Shown: positions 1-9,300, numbered from the stretch's first letter. The stretch is DNA of 12,275 bases from Rhodospirillales bacterium (GCA_013205335.1 JABMNB010000525.1:1-12275), one strand, 5' to 3'. Notes: generated by a model from the sequence alone, not told the origin. Translations and numbers: made by a program.

Positions 1-1
1 C

Positions 2-490
2 AAGGTCGCTGGTGCCGCCAAGGCGCGGCGTCACCTCGTGGTGATCGCCCGCACCGACGCGGCGGCGAGCGAGGGTATCGACGGCGCCGTGGCGCGCGCG
101 CGGCTCTATGTCGAGGCCGGGGCCGACGCGATCTTTCCCGAGGCGCTGGTGAACGCCGAAATGTTCCGCGCCTTCGCCAGGGCGATGCCGGGCGTGAAGC
201 TTCTGGCCAACATGACCGAGTTCGGCCGTACGCCGTTCTTCACCGCGTCGGAGTTCGAGGCGATGGGCTACCGGATGGTGATCTGGCCGGTGTCGGCACT
301 ACGCGCGGCGAACAAGGCGCAGGAAGGCGTCTACGCGGCGATCCAGCGCGACGGCGGCACCCAGAACGTGATCGACCGCATGCAGACCCGTCAGGAACTC
401 TACGACACGATTCGCTACCACGAATACGAGGCGCTCGACGCCTCGCTCGTGAAGACGGTCGTGCCGCAGGGCATGCCGCAGCGCGACTGA
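2..490 (+). CDS. prpB: Methylisocitrate lyase (PrpB-like), C-terminal part
   Basis: The gene runs in from the left edge; 162 residues and the stop codon are visible. The ICL/PEP-mutase family makes TIM-barrel enzymes, and methylisocitrate lyase splits 2-methylisocitrate into pyruvate and succinate in the propionate (methylcitrate) pathway in the cytosol. The visible part carries blocks I recognise from E. coli PrpB: ARTDA, YVEAGADAIFPEA, LLANMTEFG, WPVSALRAANKA and the C-terminal MQTRQELYDTIRYHEYE. The catalytic KKCGH loop would lie upstream, outside the window, so catalytic competence cannot be judged. Reading is open through base 2 without a stop, so the GTG at 38 is internal rather than a start. 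No other prp gene is visible; the neighbouring amidase is convergent, so no operon partner can be seen. A different C-C lyase of the same family (for example dimethylmalate or oxaloacetate specific) remains possible. Confidence 0.82.
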   Translation, partial: KVAGAAKARRHLVVIARTDAAASEGIDGAVARARLYVEAGADAIFPEALVNAEMFRAFARAMPGVKLLANMTEFGRTPFFTASEFEAMGYRMVIWPVSALRAANKAQEGVYAAIQRDGGTQNVIDRMQTRQELYDTIRYHEYEALDASLVKTVVPQGMPQRD

Positions 491-496
491 AAGCGG

Positions 497-608
497 AAGG
501 TCCCTCGCTACCTTCGGGATGACAGTTTTGTCGTGATTGACCAATTGCGCTTGGCGCGAAGCCGCAACAACAAAATCACTGTCATCCCGAGCACAAGCGA
601 GGGACCTT
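497..608. repeat. Large imperfect inverted repeat (REP-like) between convergent genes
   Basis: The left arm at 497-526 (AAGGTCCCTCGCT then CGGGATGACAGT) pairs with the right arm at 578-608 (ACTGTCATCCCGAG then AGCGAGGGACCTT). A few inner bases disagree, and the inner stem can continue through TTTTGTCGTG against CAACAACAAAATC with a small bulge. A GTCATCCCGAG...AGCGAGGGACC core is a type of dispersed palindrome I recognise as common in proteobacterial intergenic regions. It starts 7 nt after the lyase stop and ends 8 nt before the amidase stop, so it could also act as a two-way terminator. That role is inferred from position and folding; there is no classical T-tract. Confidence 0.75.
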
Positions 609-616
609 TCTCTTTT

Positions 617-2020
617 CTAAAGTCCCAGCGACGACAGATCCGGCGCGCGCTTGTGGAAGTCGGTCGCGTCCTGCAGCGCCTTGCCGATCCGAAGCACCGT
701 GCCCTCGGCGTAGGGCTTGCCGAGCAGCTGGATGCCGACAGGGAGACCGTTCGAGAAGCCGCTCGGCAGCGAGAGGCCACAGAGGCCGAGATAGTTGCCG
801 GGGCGGGTCATCAGGGAGATCGCGGGCGAGGTTTCGTCGACCTCGGCGACCGGGATCGCTCCCGAGGCCAGCGTCGGCGTCAGCAGCGCATCGTAGGGCG
901 CCATCCAGGCGTTGAAGGCCGCCCGGCGCTCGGCCATGCGGCGCAGTTCTTCGGCGTAGAGGGCGGGCGCAAAGCCCTTGGCCGCCATTGCCCGTCCGCG
1001 GACGCCGTCGCCGATCGGCTGGCTCATGTCCTCGATCCAGGCGCGATGCAGCGACCACAGTTCCGAAGCCGAGATCGAGCCCGCGCCGACGCCGAGATTG
1101 AAATACCACTCGGGAAGCTTCACCGGCTCGACGATGGCGCCGAGCTGTTCCAGAGTCCTGGCCGAGGCCTGCCAGGCCGCGATGACGTCGGCATGGCTCG
1201 CGGGCAGGGACGCGGCGTCGGGCAGGGCGATGCGCATGCCCTTGATCGATCCGCCCCTGGTCGCGGCGGTGAAATCCTCGAGCGGCTGGTGGAGCGTGGT
1301 CGGGTCGCGCGGATCGGGCGCCGCGAGGGCATTGAGCATGAGAGCGCAATCCTCGACCGAGCGCGTCATCGGGCCGATCGAGTCGAGCGTCCACGACAGC
1401 AGCATCGTGCCGTGCAGGCCGATGCGGCCGAACGTGACCTTGAGGCCCACGAGCCCGTTGAAGGCGCAGGGGATGCGCACCGAGCCGCCGGTGTCGCTGC
1501 CGATGCCGGCGGGCGTCAGTCGCGCCGCGACGGCGACGCCGGTGCCGCTCGACGAGCCGCCGGGGGTGCGGTGGGTCCGCAGGTCCCACGGATTCCACGG
1601 CGTGCCCATCAGCGGGTTGGTGCCCCAGCCGCCGAACGCGAACTCGACCATGTGCAGTTTGCCCAGCGGCACCATGCCGGCGGCGGTCAGGCGCTCCACG
1701 GTGTTCGAGGTCTCGGTGGCGACGCGCTTTTCCCACATCCTGGAGCCGCCGGTGCCGATGCGCCCGGCGATGTCGCAGAGGTCCTTGTAGGCGATGGGCA
1801 GGCCATGCAGCGCCGGCAAGGGAAAGCCCGAGGCGCGCGCGGCATCGGCGCCGTCAGCCATCGCGCGCGCTTCCCTGGCATAGACTTCGGTGAAAGCGTG
1901 CAGCTTGCCGTCGGCTTTCTCGATGCGGGCCAGCAGCGCATCGACGATCTCGCGCGAAGAGAAGCGCTTGGCGGCGAGGCCGGCGGAGAGTTCGGTCAGC
2001 GTGAGTTCATGCAAAGACAT
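617..2020 (-). CDS. Amidase, amidase-signature (GatA-like) family
   Basis: The 467-residue protein has the size of this family. It hydrolyses an amide bond by a Ser-cisSer-Lys triad, and all three residues are present: K79 in GLPIAYKD, S156 in GGSSSGTG, and S180 in GSDTGGSVRIP. The signature block spans about residues 152-195. The substrate cannot be told from sequence. A true GatA is unlikely because no gatB or gatC lies nearby and the C-terminal part looks like generic amidases. I chose the ATG at 2020 because AAGGA sits 10 nt upstream; an in-frame extension to 2074 would overlap the SDR gene and add unrelated residues. The gene lies 13 nt downstream of the SDR stop, so the two are probably one minus-strand transcription unit. 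No signal peptide is apparent, so the enzyme is likely cytosolic. Confidence 0.9.
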   Translation of the reverse strand: MSLHELTLTELSAGLAAKRFSSREIVDALLARIEKADGKLHAFTEVYAREARAMADGADAARASGFPLPALHGLPIAYKDLCDIAGRIGTGGSRMWEKRVATETSNTVERLTAAGMVPLGKLHMVEFAFGGWGTNPLMGTPWNPWDLRTHRTPGGSSSGTGVAVAARLTPAGIGSDTGGSVRIPCAFNGLVGLKVTFGRIGLHGTMLLSWTLDSIGPMTRSVEDCALMLNALAAPDPRDPTTLHQPLEDFTAATRGGSIKGMRIALPDAASLPASHADVIAAWQASARTLEQLGAIVEPVKLPEWYFNLGVGAGSISASELWSLHRAWIEDMSQPIGDGVRGRAMAAKGFAPALYAEELRRMAERRAAFNAWMAPYDALLTPTLASGAIPVAEVDETSPAISLMTRPGNYLGLCGLSLPSGFSNGLPVGIQLLGKPYAEGTVLRIGKALQDATDFHKRAPDLSSLGL

Positions 2021-2033
2021 CGGTAAGTCATCC

Positions 2034-2777
2034 TTAATAAGTGGCTCTGCCACCGGAGAGATCGAAGACCGCACCCGTGGCGAAGGTGCAGTGCGAGGAG
2101 GCGAGCCATGCCACCATCTCGGCCACTTCCTCGACCTCGCCGAAGCGGTTCATCGGGATCTTGGAAAGCATGTAGTTGATGTGCTGCTCGGTCATCTGGC
2201 TGAACAATTCCGTCTTCACGACCGCCGGTGCCACGCAATTCACCAGCACGCCGGTTTTAGCAAGTTCCTTGCCGAGCGACTTGGTCAGACCGATGACGCC
2301 GGCTTTCGACGCGGAATAGGCCGATGCGTTCGGATTGCCTTCCTTGCCCGCGACCGAGGCGATGTTGACGATGCGGCCCCAGCCGCGCTGCGCCATGCCG
2401 TCGGCAACCGCGCGGTTGCACAGGAAGACGCCGGTCAGGTTGATGTCGATCACCTGACGCCACGCATCGACGGGATATTTTGCCACGGTGGTGTTTGGGC
2501 CGGTGATGCCGGCGCTGGCGACCATAATGTCCGGCGGCGCGAGCAGCTGCTCGGTCTCGGCCAGCGCCCTGGCCACATCCGCCTCGCTGGTGACGTCGAC
2601 GGTAACGGCGACGGCGCCTTTCAGCGCGGCGGCGGATTGTTTCGTGCGCTCGGGGTCGCGATCCCACAGGGCGACGTGCCCGCCGCCGGCGGTGATTTTC
2701 GCAGCGCAGGCCAGCCCGATTCCGCGCGCGCCGCCGGTCACGATGGCTGTCCTGCCCCTGAACAATCCGTCCTCCAT
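2034..2777 (-). CDS. SDR-family NAD(P)-dependent oxidoreductase (FabG-like)
   Basis: The 247-residue protein is a classical short-chain dehydrogenase. It has the Rossmann glycine motif TGGARGIG at 14-21, the ASAG motif at 87-90, N112, and the catalytic S141, Y154 and K158 (YSASK). Acidic residues D39 and D41 after the second strand favour NAD(H) over NADP(H), by family rule. The substrate is unknown; the amidase 13 nt downstream suggests a shared catabolic unit. The ATG at 2777 is chosen because a strong Shine-Dalgarno (GGGAGGAAGG, 2779-2788) precedes it; the open frame to 3119 runs through the intergenic region and into the inserted DNA, so it is not coding there. The first 12 codons belong to the 175-bp sequence repeated at the far end of the insertion. 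Confidence 0.92.
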   Translation of the reverse strand: MEDGLFRGRTAIVTGGARGIGLACAAKITAGGGHVALWDRDPERTKQSAAALKGAVAVTVDVTSEADVARALAETEQLLAPPDIMVASAGITGPNTTVAKYPVDAWRQVIDINLTGVFLCNRAVADGMAQRGWGRIVNIASVAGKEGNPNASAYSASKAGVIGLTKSLGKELAKTGVLVNCVAPAVVKTELFSQMTEQHINYMLSKIPMNRFGEVEEVAEMVAWLASSHCTFATGAVFDLSGGRATY

Positions 2778-2778
2778 G

Positions 2779-2788
2779 CCTTCCTCCC
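2779..2788 (-). promoter_or_regulatory. Shine-Dalgarno site of the SDR gene
   Basis: On the minus strand this reads GGGAGGAAGG, ending two bases before the ATG. It is purine-rich with a full GGAGG core and fixes the start of the SDR gene at 2777. The same bases recur in the right repeat at 12005-12014, in front of the broken SDR copy. Confidence 0.75.
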
Positions 2789-2796
2789 AACCGCTT

Positions 2797-2813
2797 GAAT
2801 TATCTCGTAATTC
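2797..2813. promoter_or_regulatory. Operator-like dyad between SDR and MoxR (left copy)
   Basis: GAATTA-TCTCG-TAATTC is a perfect 6-bp inverted repeat with a 5-bp centre, in AT-rich bases inside GC-rich DNA. On the minus strand it overlaps GATAAT (2799-2804), a good match to a sigma-70 -10 box for the SDR gene, though no convincing -35 is seen at the expected spacing. A dimeric repressor bound here could control the SDR-amidase unit and perhaps the divergent MoxR promoter. No candidate regulator gene is in the window; the role is inferred from symmetry and position only. Confidence 0.4.
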
Positions 2814-2885
2814 CCACCATATCGGCGTGCCGGAGCATCCGCTACACTGGCCACTCAGCGTTCCCTCGCGTTTTCCGGGAGTTTC

Positions 2886-2930
2886 ATGACTTCGCCCATG
2901 CCGGCGTCCATCGACCAAGTTCATCGGTAG
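2886..2930 (+). pseudogene. MoxR 5' stump (14 codons) left by the insertion
   Basis: The ATG at 2886 begins MTSPMPASID, identical to the first ten residues of the MoxR gene at 12112. It then leaves homology at base 2916 and stops after QVHR at the TAG 2928-2930. It keeps the Shine-Dalgarno GGGAG of the real gene. It is not a functional protein, but its promoter and ribosome site may still be active and point straight into the defence operon, whose first start lies 135 nt beyond the stop. Confidence 0.85.
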
Positions 2931-3054
2931 TAGAACATGTCCTTGATTCGACCATTCATTTATCGCGTTGCTTAGCTGACCGAGTGAATGCAAAGGTTGT
3001 CGGCAAGCCGCTCTGAACCGGGTTTGCGGCTCTTGACTGGCGTCGATGTTAATT

Positions 3055-3060
3055 GGGGAG
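3055..3060 (+). promoter_or_regulatory. Shine-Dalgarno deciding the helicase start
   Basis: GGGGAG lies 5 nt before the GTG at 3066. The upstream in-frame ATG at 2988 has no comparable purine stretch in front of it. This, with the family's expected N-terminus, argues for GTG 3066. Confidence 0.6.
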
Positions 3061-3065
3061 CAGGC

Positions 3066-6000
3066 GTGAGAACAGGGCGATCGGGCATCAGGGATAACCG
3101 TAGCAGGGGAGCGGTCCACGAGTTCATCACTGAGCGCGCGGCTCCAAACAGTCGCCTTTCCGTTGTCTCTGCATATTTCACGACATTCGCTTATGACCGA
3201 CTCCGCTCGACTTTGGACAGCGTCGAACAGATGCGCTTCCTCTTCGGCGAGCCGAGATTCCTGAAGGACGCCGACAATGCGGGTCTCGTTCCTCCCGCAT
3301 TCTCATTCCATGAAGGCGGGTTGCGTCTTACTGAGCAAATCAGGCAAAGAGCTGCAGCGTTGCGCTGTGCTCAATGGATCCGAGAGCGTGTCGAAATACG
3401 GTCGGTCAAGCGGTCCGGACTACTGCATGGAAAGCTGGTCCACATCGACGACGGGCGCCGCCCGCACGCTGTACTTGGCAGCTCGAATTTCACGATTAAC
3501 GGGTTAGGGTTGGGCGATTCGCCCAATATCGAACTCAATCTGATCGTTGACGGTGACCGTGACCGAGAGGACCTGCTGGCGTGGTTCGACGAACTGTGGA
3601 GCGACAGAGGCTTGACCGAAGACGTACGCGAAGAAGTCCTTCGCGCGCTAGAAGCCACTTGCGCTCACGCCGCTCCTGAGTTCGTCTACTACAAGACACT
3701 GCTCCACCTGTTCGGCGACTTCCTTATCGGCCAAGCAGCGGAAGATGCGCTGATCAAACAGACCGCGTTCGAACAGACCGCGATCTGGCGTACTTTGTTC
3801 GATTTCCAGCGCGACGGCCTACGCGCGGTGCTCACCAAGATCGAAAAGCATGGCGGCTGCATCCTGGCAGACAGCGTCGGTTTGGGTAAGACTTTTACCG
3901 CTCTGGCCGTCATTAAGTGGTTCGAGAAGCGCAACAAGAACGTGCTCGTGTTGTGCCCGAAGAAGCTACGCGAAAACTGGACCGATTACCTCGCTGCAAA
4001 CAACAGCGAGATGAATTCGCTGCGGGAGGACAGGTTCGGTTACACCGTTCTGTCTCATACTGATCTTTCGCGTGAAAAGGGTAGGGTCGGCGACATCGAC
4101 CTTGGGCGAATCGAGTGGGGCAACTACGATCTTGTCGTCATTGATGAGTCCCACAATTTCCGGAGCGCGTCCCGGAACAAGACTGGAGGCGGGCGCCGTA
4201 GCCGCTACGAACGGTTGATGGATGATGTCATTAAGTCCGGGCTCTCCACCAAAGTCCTTCTGCTCTCGGCTACGCCGGTAAACAACGATCTGAGCGACCT
4301 CAAGGCTCAACTCGACCTGATTTCCGCCGACAGGGGAGACGGTTTCACGGACTTGGGCGTGCCCAACCTCGGCATATTGATTGGCGGTGCCCGACGACGC
4401 TTTTCGGATTGGGCGAAGAGCGGCAGCCGTGATGCCGGCGAGTTGTTGAACAAGTTGCCGCCTGCGCTGTTCGGCCTGCTCGACGGCGTAACCATTGCGC
4501 GCTCACGCAAGCACGTGGAGCGCCACTACGCCGCCTCGATGGAGAAGATCGGCGGGTTTCCGAAGCGGGCTGCGCCCGAATCCGTGTTCGCTAACATCGA
4601 CAGCAAGGGCGGGTTTCCGGCATTTGAGGATGTGGACACGGCGATCGGCAAGCTGGAGCTGGCGCTCTATGGGCCGTTGACCTTCGTGCTTCCCAAGTAT
4701 CGTGCCATTTATGACAAGGGCGGCAATTTCGATCAGGGCAACCGCGAGAAGTATCTCGTTGCCATGATGAAGGTGGGCTTCCTCAAACGACTGGAAAGCT
4801 CCGTAAGTTCTTTTCGCCAGACGATGGATCGCATGATTGCCCGCATCGACCAGCGGCTTGCCGATCTAGACACTTTCGATACGACAGCGGCCATCGACTC
4901 GCCGGTGCCGGATGAGATCGAGTTGGACGACGAGTTGGAAGAAGCCTTCGAGGTCGGCGGTGCGCTGAAATACAACCTCGCCCACATCGACCGGATGGCG
5001 TGGAAGGCGGCACTGACGCGCGATCGTGAGCGGATCGCCGCGCTTGCCGCCGAAGCGCGTAAGGTCACGCCAGATCGCGACGCCAAGCTAGCCCAGCTCA
5101 AGGCTATCGTGGCCGCCAAGGCGGCTAAGCCCACCACCAACCGCGACGGTGAAGTCAACCGAAAGATCATCCTGTTCACGGCGTTCACTGACACCGCCCG
5201 CTATCTCTATGAGGAGTTATTGCCCCTCGCGCGCGAGTACGGCCTAGAAGCGGCGCTCGTGACGGGCGACGGCTGCCGGGCGACCTTCGGCCGGGCGCGT
5301 TTTCAGGACGTGTTGGTCAACTTCGCGCCGCGTGCCAAACGCCGGTCATTGATGCGCGGCGCCGAAGCCAGCAGCGAAATCGATTTGCTGATCGCCACCG
5401 ACTGCATATCCGAAGGCCAAAATCTCCAGGATGCAGATCTGCTGGTGAATGTGGATATTCACTGGAACCCTGTGCGCCTCATTCAGCGCTTCGGGCGGAT
5501 CGATCGAATCGGCAGCCGCAACGCCACGATCCGCATGGTCAATTTCTGGCCGACAGAGGACCTGAACAAATACTTGCGCCTCAAGGATCGAGTAGAGGCT
5601 CGCATGGCACTGGTCGATCTTTCGGCCACGGGCGATGATGATCTGCTCAATGCGCGCGCCGAGGCAGACGGCGACGCGCGTTGGCGCGACGAGCAACTGC
5701 TCCGACTGAAAGACGAGGTGTTCGACTTGGAGGAAACGGGAGGCGGGGTGACGCTCGCCGATTTCGCTCTGGACGACTTCCGCGCGGACCTGCTGGGCTT
5801 TGCGCGTGCTAACGAGCAGGCGTTGCGCGACGCGCCGCTAGGGCTGCATGCGATCGTTCCCAATGCGGTCGGGGGCGGCGGCATCGACCCCGGCGTGATC
5901 TTCTGTCTTCGGCGCCGCCCGCCCGATTCGAATCCGGAGCAAGCGAAGATCAACCCGCTCGATCCCCACTATCTCGTATATGTAAAAAGTGACGGCTCAG

Positions 6001-6317
6001 TGCGCCTCGGCTTTGGTCAGCCGAAGCCAATCCTGGAAGCCTATCGAGCGCTCTGCTTTGGGCATGATGAGCCTTTCGAAACGTTGTGCAACGCATTCGA
6101 CGACGAGACGGATCACGGCGAAAAGATGGATCGTTACGATGGGTTGATTCGCGCCGCCGTCGCCGCGATCGGTGAAACTTCGGCGACGCGCTCGTTGGCG
6201 GCGCTGGCGGGCTCGCGCGGTGCACGGGTGCCCGACGGGAGCGCGCAGGCTCGGGCCAGCCTGGACTATGATCTAATCACCTGGCTCATCGTCAAGCCGA
6301 CAGCGAAGTCGTCATGA
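3066..6317 (+). CDS. PLD-nuclease/SNF2-type DEAD-box helicase fusion
   Basis: The 1083-residue protein (GTG start) is the first gene of the defence operon. Residues about 10-180 form a phospholipase D-type domain with one HKD motif (H121, K123, D128, then GSSN 138-141 and E156), the fold used by single-motif dimeric nucleases. A superfamily-2 helicase core follows: Walker A DSVGLGKT 269-276, DESH box 360-363, SAT 401-403, motif V SEGQN 782-786 and motif VI QRFGRIDRIG starting at Q807 with arginines 811 and 814. About 380 residues separate the two RecA lobes, as in Snf2/HepA-like translocases. Beyond residue 880 the C-terminal region is unassigned. It probably moves along and cuts unmodified invading DNA in the cytosol; this role is inferred. 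Its TGA overlaps the next ATG by four bases (ATGA), implying coupled translation. An ATG at 2988 would add 26 residues but lacks a ribosome site. Confidence 0.9.
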   Translation: MRTGRSGIRDNRSRGAVHEFITERAAPNSRLSVVSAYFTTFAYDRLRSTLDSVEQMRFLFGEPRFLKDADNAGLVPPAFSFHEGGLRLTEQIRQRAAALRCAQWIRERVEIRSVKRSGLLHGKLVHIDDGRRPHAVLGSSNFTINGLGLGDSPNIELNLIVDGDRDREDLLAWFDELWSDRGLTEDVREEVLRALEATCAHAAPEFVYYKTLLHLFGDFLIGQAAEDALIKQTAFEQTAIWRTLFDFQRDGLRAVLTKIEKHGGCILADSVGLGKTFTALAVIKWFEKRNKNVLVLCPKKLRENWTDYLAANNSEMNSLREDRFGYTVLSHTDLSREKGRVGDIDLGRIEWGNYDLVVIDESHNFRSASRNKTGGGRRSRYERLMDDVIKSGLSTKVLLLSATPVNNDLSDLKAQLDLISADRGDGFTDLGVPNLGILIGGARRRFSDWAKSGSRDAGELLNKLPPALFGLLDGVTIARSRKHVERHYAASMEKIGGFPKRAAPESVFANIDSKGGFPAFEDVDTAIGKLELALYGPLTFVLPKYRAIYDKGGNFDQGNREKYLVAMMKVGFLKRLESSVSSFRQTMDRMIARIDQRLADLDTFDTTAAIDSPVPDEIELDDELEEAFEVGGALKYNLAHIDRMAWKAALTRDRERIAALAAEARKVTPDRDAKLAQLKAIVAAKAAKPTTNRDGEVNRKIILFTAFTDTARYLYEELLPLAREYGLEAALVTGDGCRATFGRARFQDVLVNFAPRAKRRSLMRGAEASSEIDLLIATDCISEGQNLQDADLLVNVDIHWNPVRLIQRFGRIDRIGSRNATIRMVNFWPTEDLNKYLRLKDRVEARMALVDLSATGDDDLLNARAEADGDARWRDEQLLRLKDEVFDLEETGGGVTLADFALDDFRADLLGFARANEQALRDAPLGLHAIVPNAVGGGGIDPGVIFCLRRRPPDSNPEQAKINPLDPHYLVYVKSDGSVRLGFGQPKPILEAYRALCFGHDEPFETLCNAFDDETDHGEKMDRYDGLIRAAVAAIGETSATRSLAALAGSRGARVPDGSAQARASLDYDLITWLIVKPTAKSS

Positions 6318-9300
6318 GCCACGTTCCAGACCGCCTCGCTGCGATCCGTGCCGCAATTTCTGGGCTTGCCGGAGCCGACCTCGTGGGCGCGGGGCGGGTA
6401 CTGCTTGAGACCATGGGCTATCGGAGCCCCAAGACACTTGACGCTCCCACCGCACCTGCCCAGTTCCTCTCGACGCTCGGCATCGACACGTCGCGTTTCG
6501 AGACGAATCGCTGGCGCGCCGTGCATTTCCTGTTCCAGCTCACCGGCGATGAACTGCCTGCTTTGTCACGGGGTGGGGATCCTGCAACTGGCGAGAGCTT
6601 CCAGCGCGCGACCATCGATTCCTTCGTCTTTCTCGCCATCGACCTTGACGATGGCGACTGGTCCCGTCGCCAGCTGGTGGCGATCGTGCGCGCCCTCAAT
6701 CGTGGGTTCGCCATGCCCGTGATCGTGCTCTTTCGCCATGGTGGGCAGGCGACGTTGACGGTGATCGACCGGCGAGCCCATCGGCGCGACACCTCGCGTG
6801 ACGTGGTTGGCGGCCGGATCAGCCTGATCAAGGACATCGAGCTCGCCAGGCCCCACCGGGCGCATGTGGAGATCTTGGCCGACCTGTCACTTGCCGCGCT
6901 CGCCCGCCGTAAGGCCCCGTCGGATTTCCGCGCGCTCTACGATCTGTGGCTGGAGACGCTGTCAGCCGCCGAACTCAACAAGCGCTTCTATGAGGAGCTG
7001 GCTGACTGGTTCGCATGGGCGAGTACCAATGCACCACTTGCGTTCCCCAAGGGGCAGGGTGTCGGCGCGGGCGTCAAGGAAATCGCGTTGATCCGCCTGC
7101 TCACGCGGCTGATGTTCGTCTGGTTCATCAAGGAAAAAAGACTCGTCCCCGAGGCCCTGTTCGACGCGGGCACGCTGGCGACGTTGCTGAAAGAGCCGCC
7201 CGCTGCCACGCCTGCCGGCCATGGCTATTACCTCGCCATTCTCCAGAACCTGTTCTTCGCTACCCTCAATACCGAAATGCCCGAACGCCGCTGGCGACTG
7301 GACGAGGGAGGGCAGTCAAAGGACTATCTCGGTCATCACGTCTATCGCCACGCCGCCCTGTTTGCTGAGCCGGATAAGGCGCTCGAAGCCTTCGCGAGCG
7401 TGCCTTTCCTCAACGGCGGCCTGTTCGAATGCCTGGATACGGAGGTCGCCAGTGACGATCCGCGCGCGGGCCATGCCGAGCGAGAGCGCGGGCGGCTGAT
7501 CCTTCGCATCGACGGCTTTTCCGATCAGCCGGACAAGCAGGCACGCTTGCCCAATGCCCTGTTCTTTGGTGGCGCGAAGGGCGTCGATCTCTCCGGCTGG
7601 TTCGAAAAGGCCAAGGCGCCGCGCGATGTTCCGGGCCTTATCGACCTGTTCGAGCGCTATAAATTCACTGTCGAGGAAAACACTCCTTTGGAAGAGGAGG
7701 CGGCCCTCGATCCCGAGTTGCTGGGCAAAGTGTTCGAGAACCTGCTCGCCTCCTACAACGAGGACACCAAGACCACCGCCCGAAATAAGTCCGGGAGTTT
7801 TTATACCCCTCGGGAAGTCGTCGATTTCATGGTGGACGAAGCGCTGGTCGCGTGGCTGCTACCCAAGGTGCAAAGCGAACTGGATCTCAAAGCCGCAAGG
7901 CCACGCCAGCAGGGGTTGGAGTTCGGCGCCTTGCCGGGAGAACTTGACCTCAAAACCGAACCTCGTACTCCTTCCACCAGACCTTCGGATAGGGACGAAG
8001 CTCGTCTCCGCGCTTTGCTTAATTTCGCCAATCGCTCGCACGACTTCAGCCCCGGGCAGGTGGATGCGCTGATTGCCGCCATCGAGAGCTGCAAGGCCAT
8101 TGATCCCGCCGTAGGGTCGGGCGCCTTTCCGCTGGGACTGTTGCAGAAGCTAGTCCACATGCTCGATTTGCTGGATCCTGGAGGTGAGAAATGGAAGGCA
8201 CGCAACCGAGTCTATTACGAGCGCCGGCTCGCCGAGGCCGAGGCTATTCCCGCCGCCAATGAGCGTACCGCCGAGATAGAAAAGGCGGGCGAAGCGCTCG
8301 CCGAATTCGACGCCAAATTCGAAAGTGGCCACTACCCAGACTACACGCGCAAGCTGTTCCTGATCGACCGCTGCCTGCATGGCGTGGACATTCAGCCGAT
8401 TGCGGTGCAGATCGCCAAACTGCGCTGCTTCATTAGCTTGGCGGTCGAGCAAAAAGAAGATGCCGCCCGCCCCAATCGCGGGATCACGCCGCTACCCAAC
8501 CTCGAAGCCAAGTTCGTCGCCGCCAACACACTGACGCCGCTGCACCGTCGCGGCCAAGCCGGTCTGGTGAGCCAGGATTTGCTGGCTAAGCAGCATGCAC
8601 TACGTGAGGCCAACCGCGCCTTTTTCGCTGCGCCGAATGGCGCCGCCAAGCGCGCGGTGCAAAAGAAGATTACGACCCTGCGTAAGGAAATCGCTGTCGA
8701 AGTGGCGCGCGACCACACCTTCGCTGGCGACGACGCCAAGAAGCTTGCTGCTTGGAACCCGTTCGATCCCAACGCCTTCGCCCCCTTCTTCGACGGCGAG
8801 TGGATGTTTGGGCTCGACGCCTCGGCGGCGGAAGGCTGGTTCGACATTGCCTTTGCCAATCCGCCCTTTATTCGCCATGAAAAGATCGAGAGCTTCCGCG
8901 TCAACGACAAGCCGGTGATCGCCAAGGCCCAGCTCAAGGCGGATTACAAGACCTTCGCCAGCACTGCCGACATCTATGTCTATTTCTACGAGCGTGCACT
9001 ACGGTTGCTGAAGCCAGAGGGCGCGCTCGCCTTCATCACCTCGAACAAATGGTATCGGCTGCCTTATGGCAAAGGCCTTCGCGAGTGGCTCGCCACCAAC
9101 GCGCGGATTCTGAAGATTGTCGAATTTGACGATGCGCCCGTTTTTGAAGCGATTGCCTACCCGACAATACTGGTGGCCACTCGCAAGTCGGCGCCGGGTA
9201 AGCCCGGTCCGAATGATCTCATCTACGCGTTGAATTGGACCCCGATCGAAGGCGAAGACCCAAAGGAATCGGTCAAACGCTTCCCCGAGCGGTTCGCCGA

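Larger units (their letters stand above)
2741..2915 (+). repeat. Direct repeat, left copy (SDR 5' end, intergenic region, MoxR 5' end)
   Basis: Aligned by eye to 11967-12141, 170 of 175 bases agree. The mismatches are at 2742, 2748, 2758, 2766 and 2853; the segment 2767-2915 has just one. The repeat ends abruptly after ATCGAC at 2915. On the other side similarity fades between about 2731 and 2741. This copy is continuous with the intact SDR gene, so its left part is the resident chromosomal version. Confidence 0.95.

Noticed and set aside
533..2026. A 497-codon plus-strand open frame opposite the amidase
   Set aside because: Its translation is rich in R, G, A and Q without any family motif and lies antisense to a gene with complete catalytic residues. 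High G+C produces such long shadow frames.
2741..2915. Repeat as a transposon target-site duplication or tRNA att site
   Set aside because: 175 bp is far beyond known target duplications, no terminal inverted repeats flank the cargo, and no tRNA-like sequence is seen at either edge.
3006..3031. Hairpin AGCCGC/GCGGCT ahead of the helicase, considered as an attenuator
   Set aside because: It has only six pairs with a 14-base loop, no T-tract and no leader peptide logic. It could occur by chance in GC-rich DNA.
2988..3065. The ATG at 2988 as helicase start
   Set aside because: There is no ribosome site in front, and the added 26 residues do not resemble the family N-terminus, whereas GTG 3066 has GGGGAG 5 nt upstream. 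Not fully excluded.
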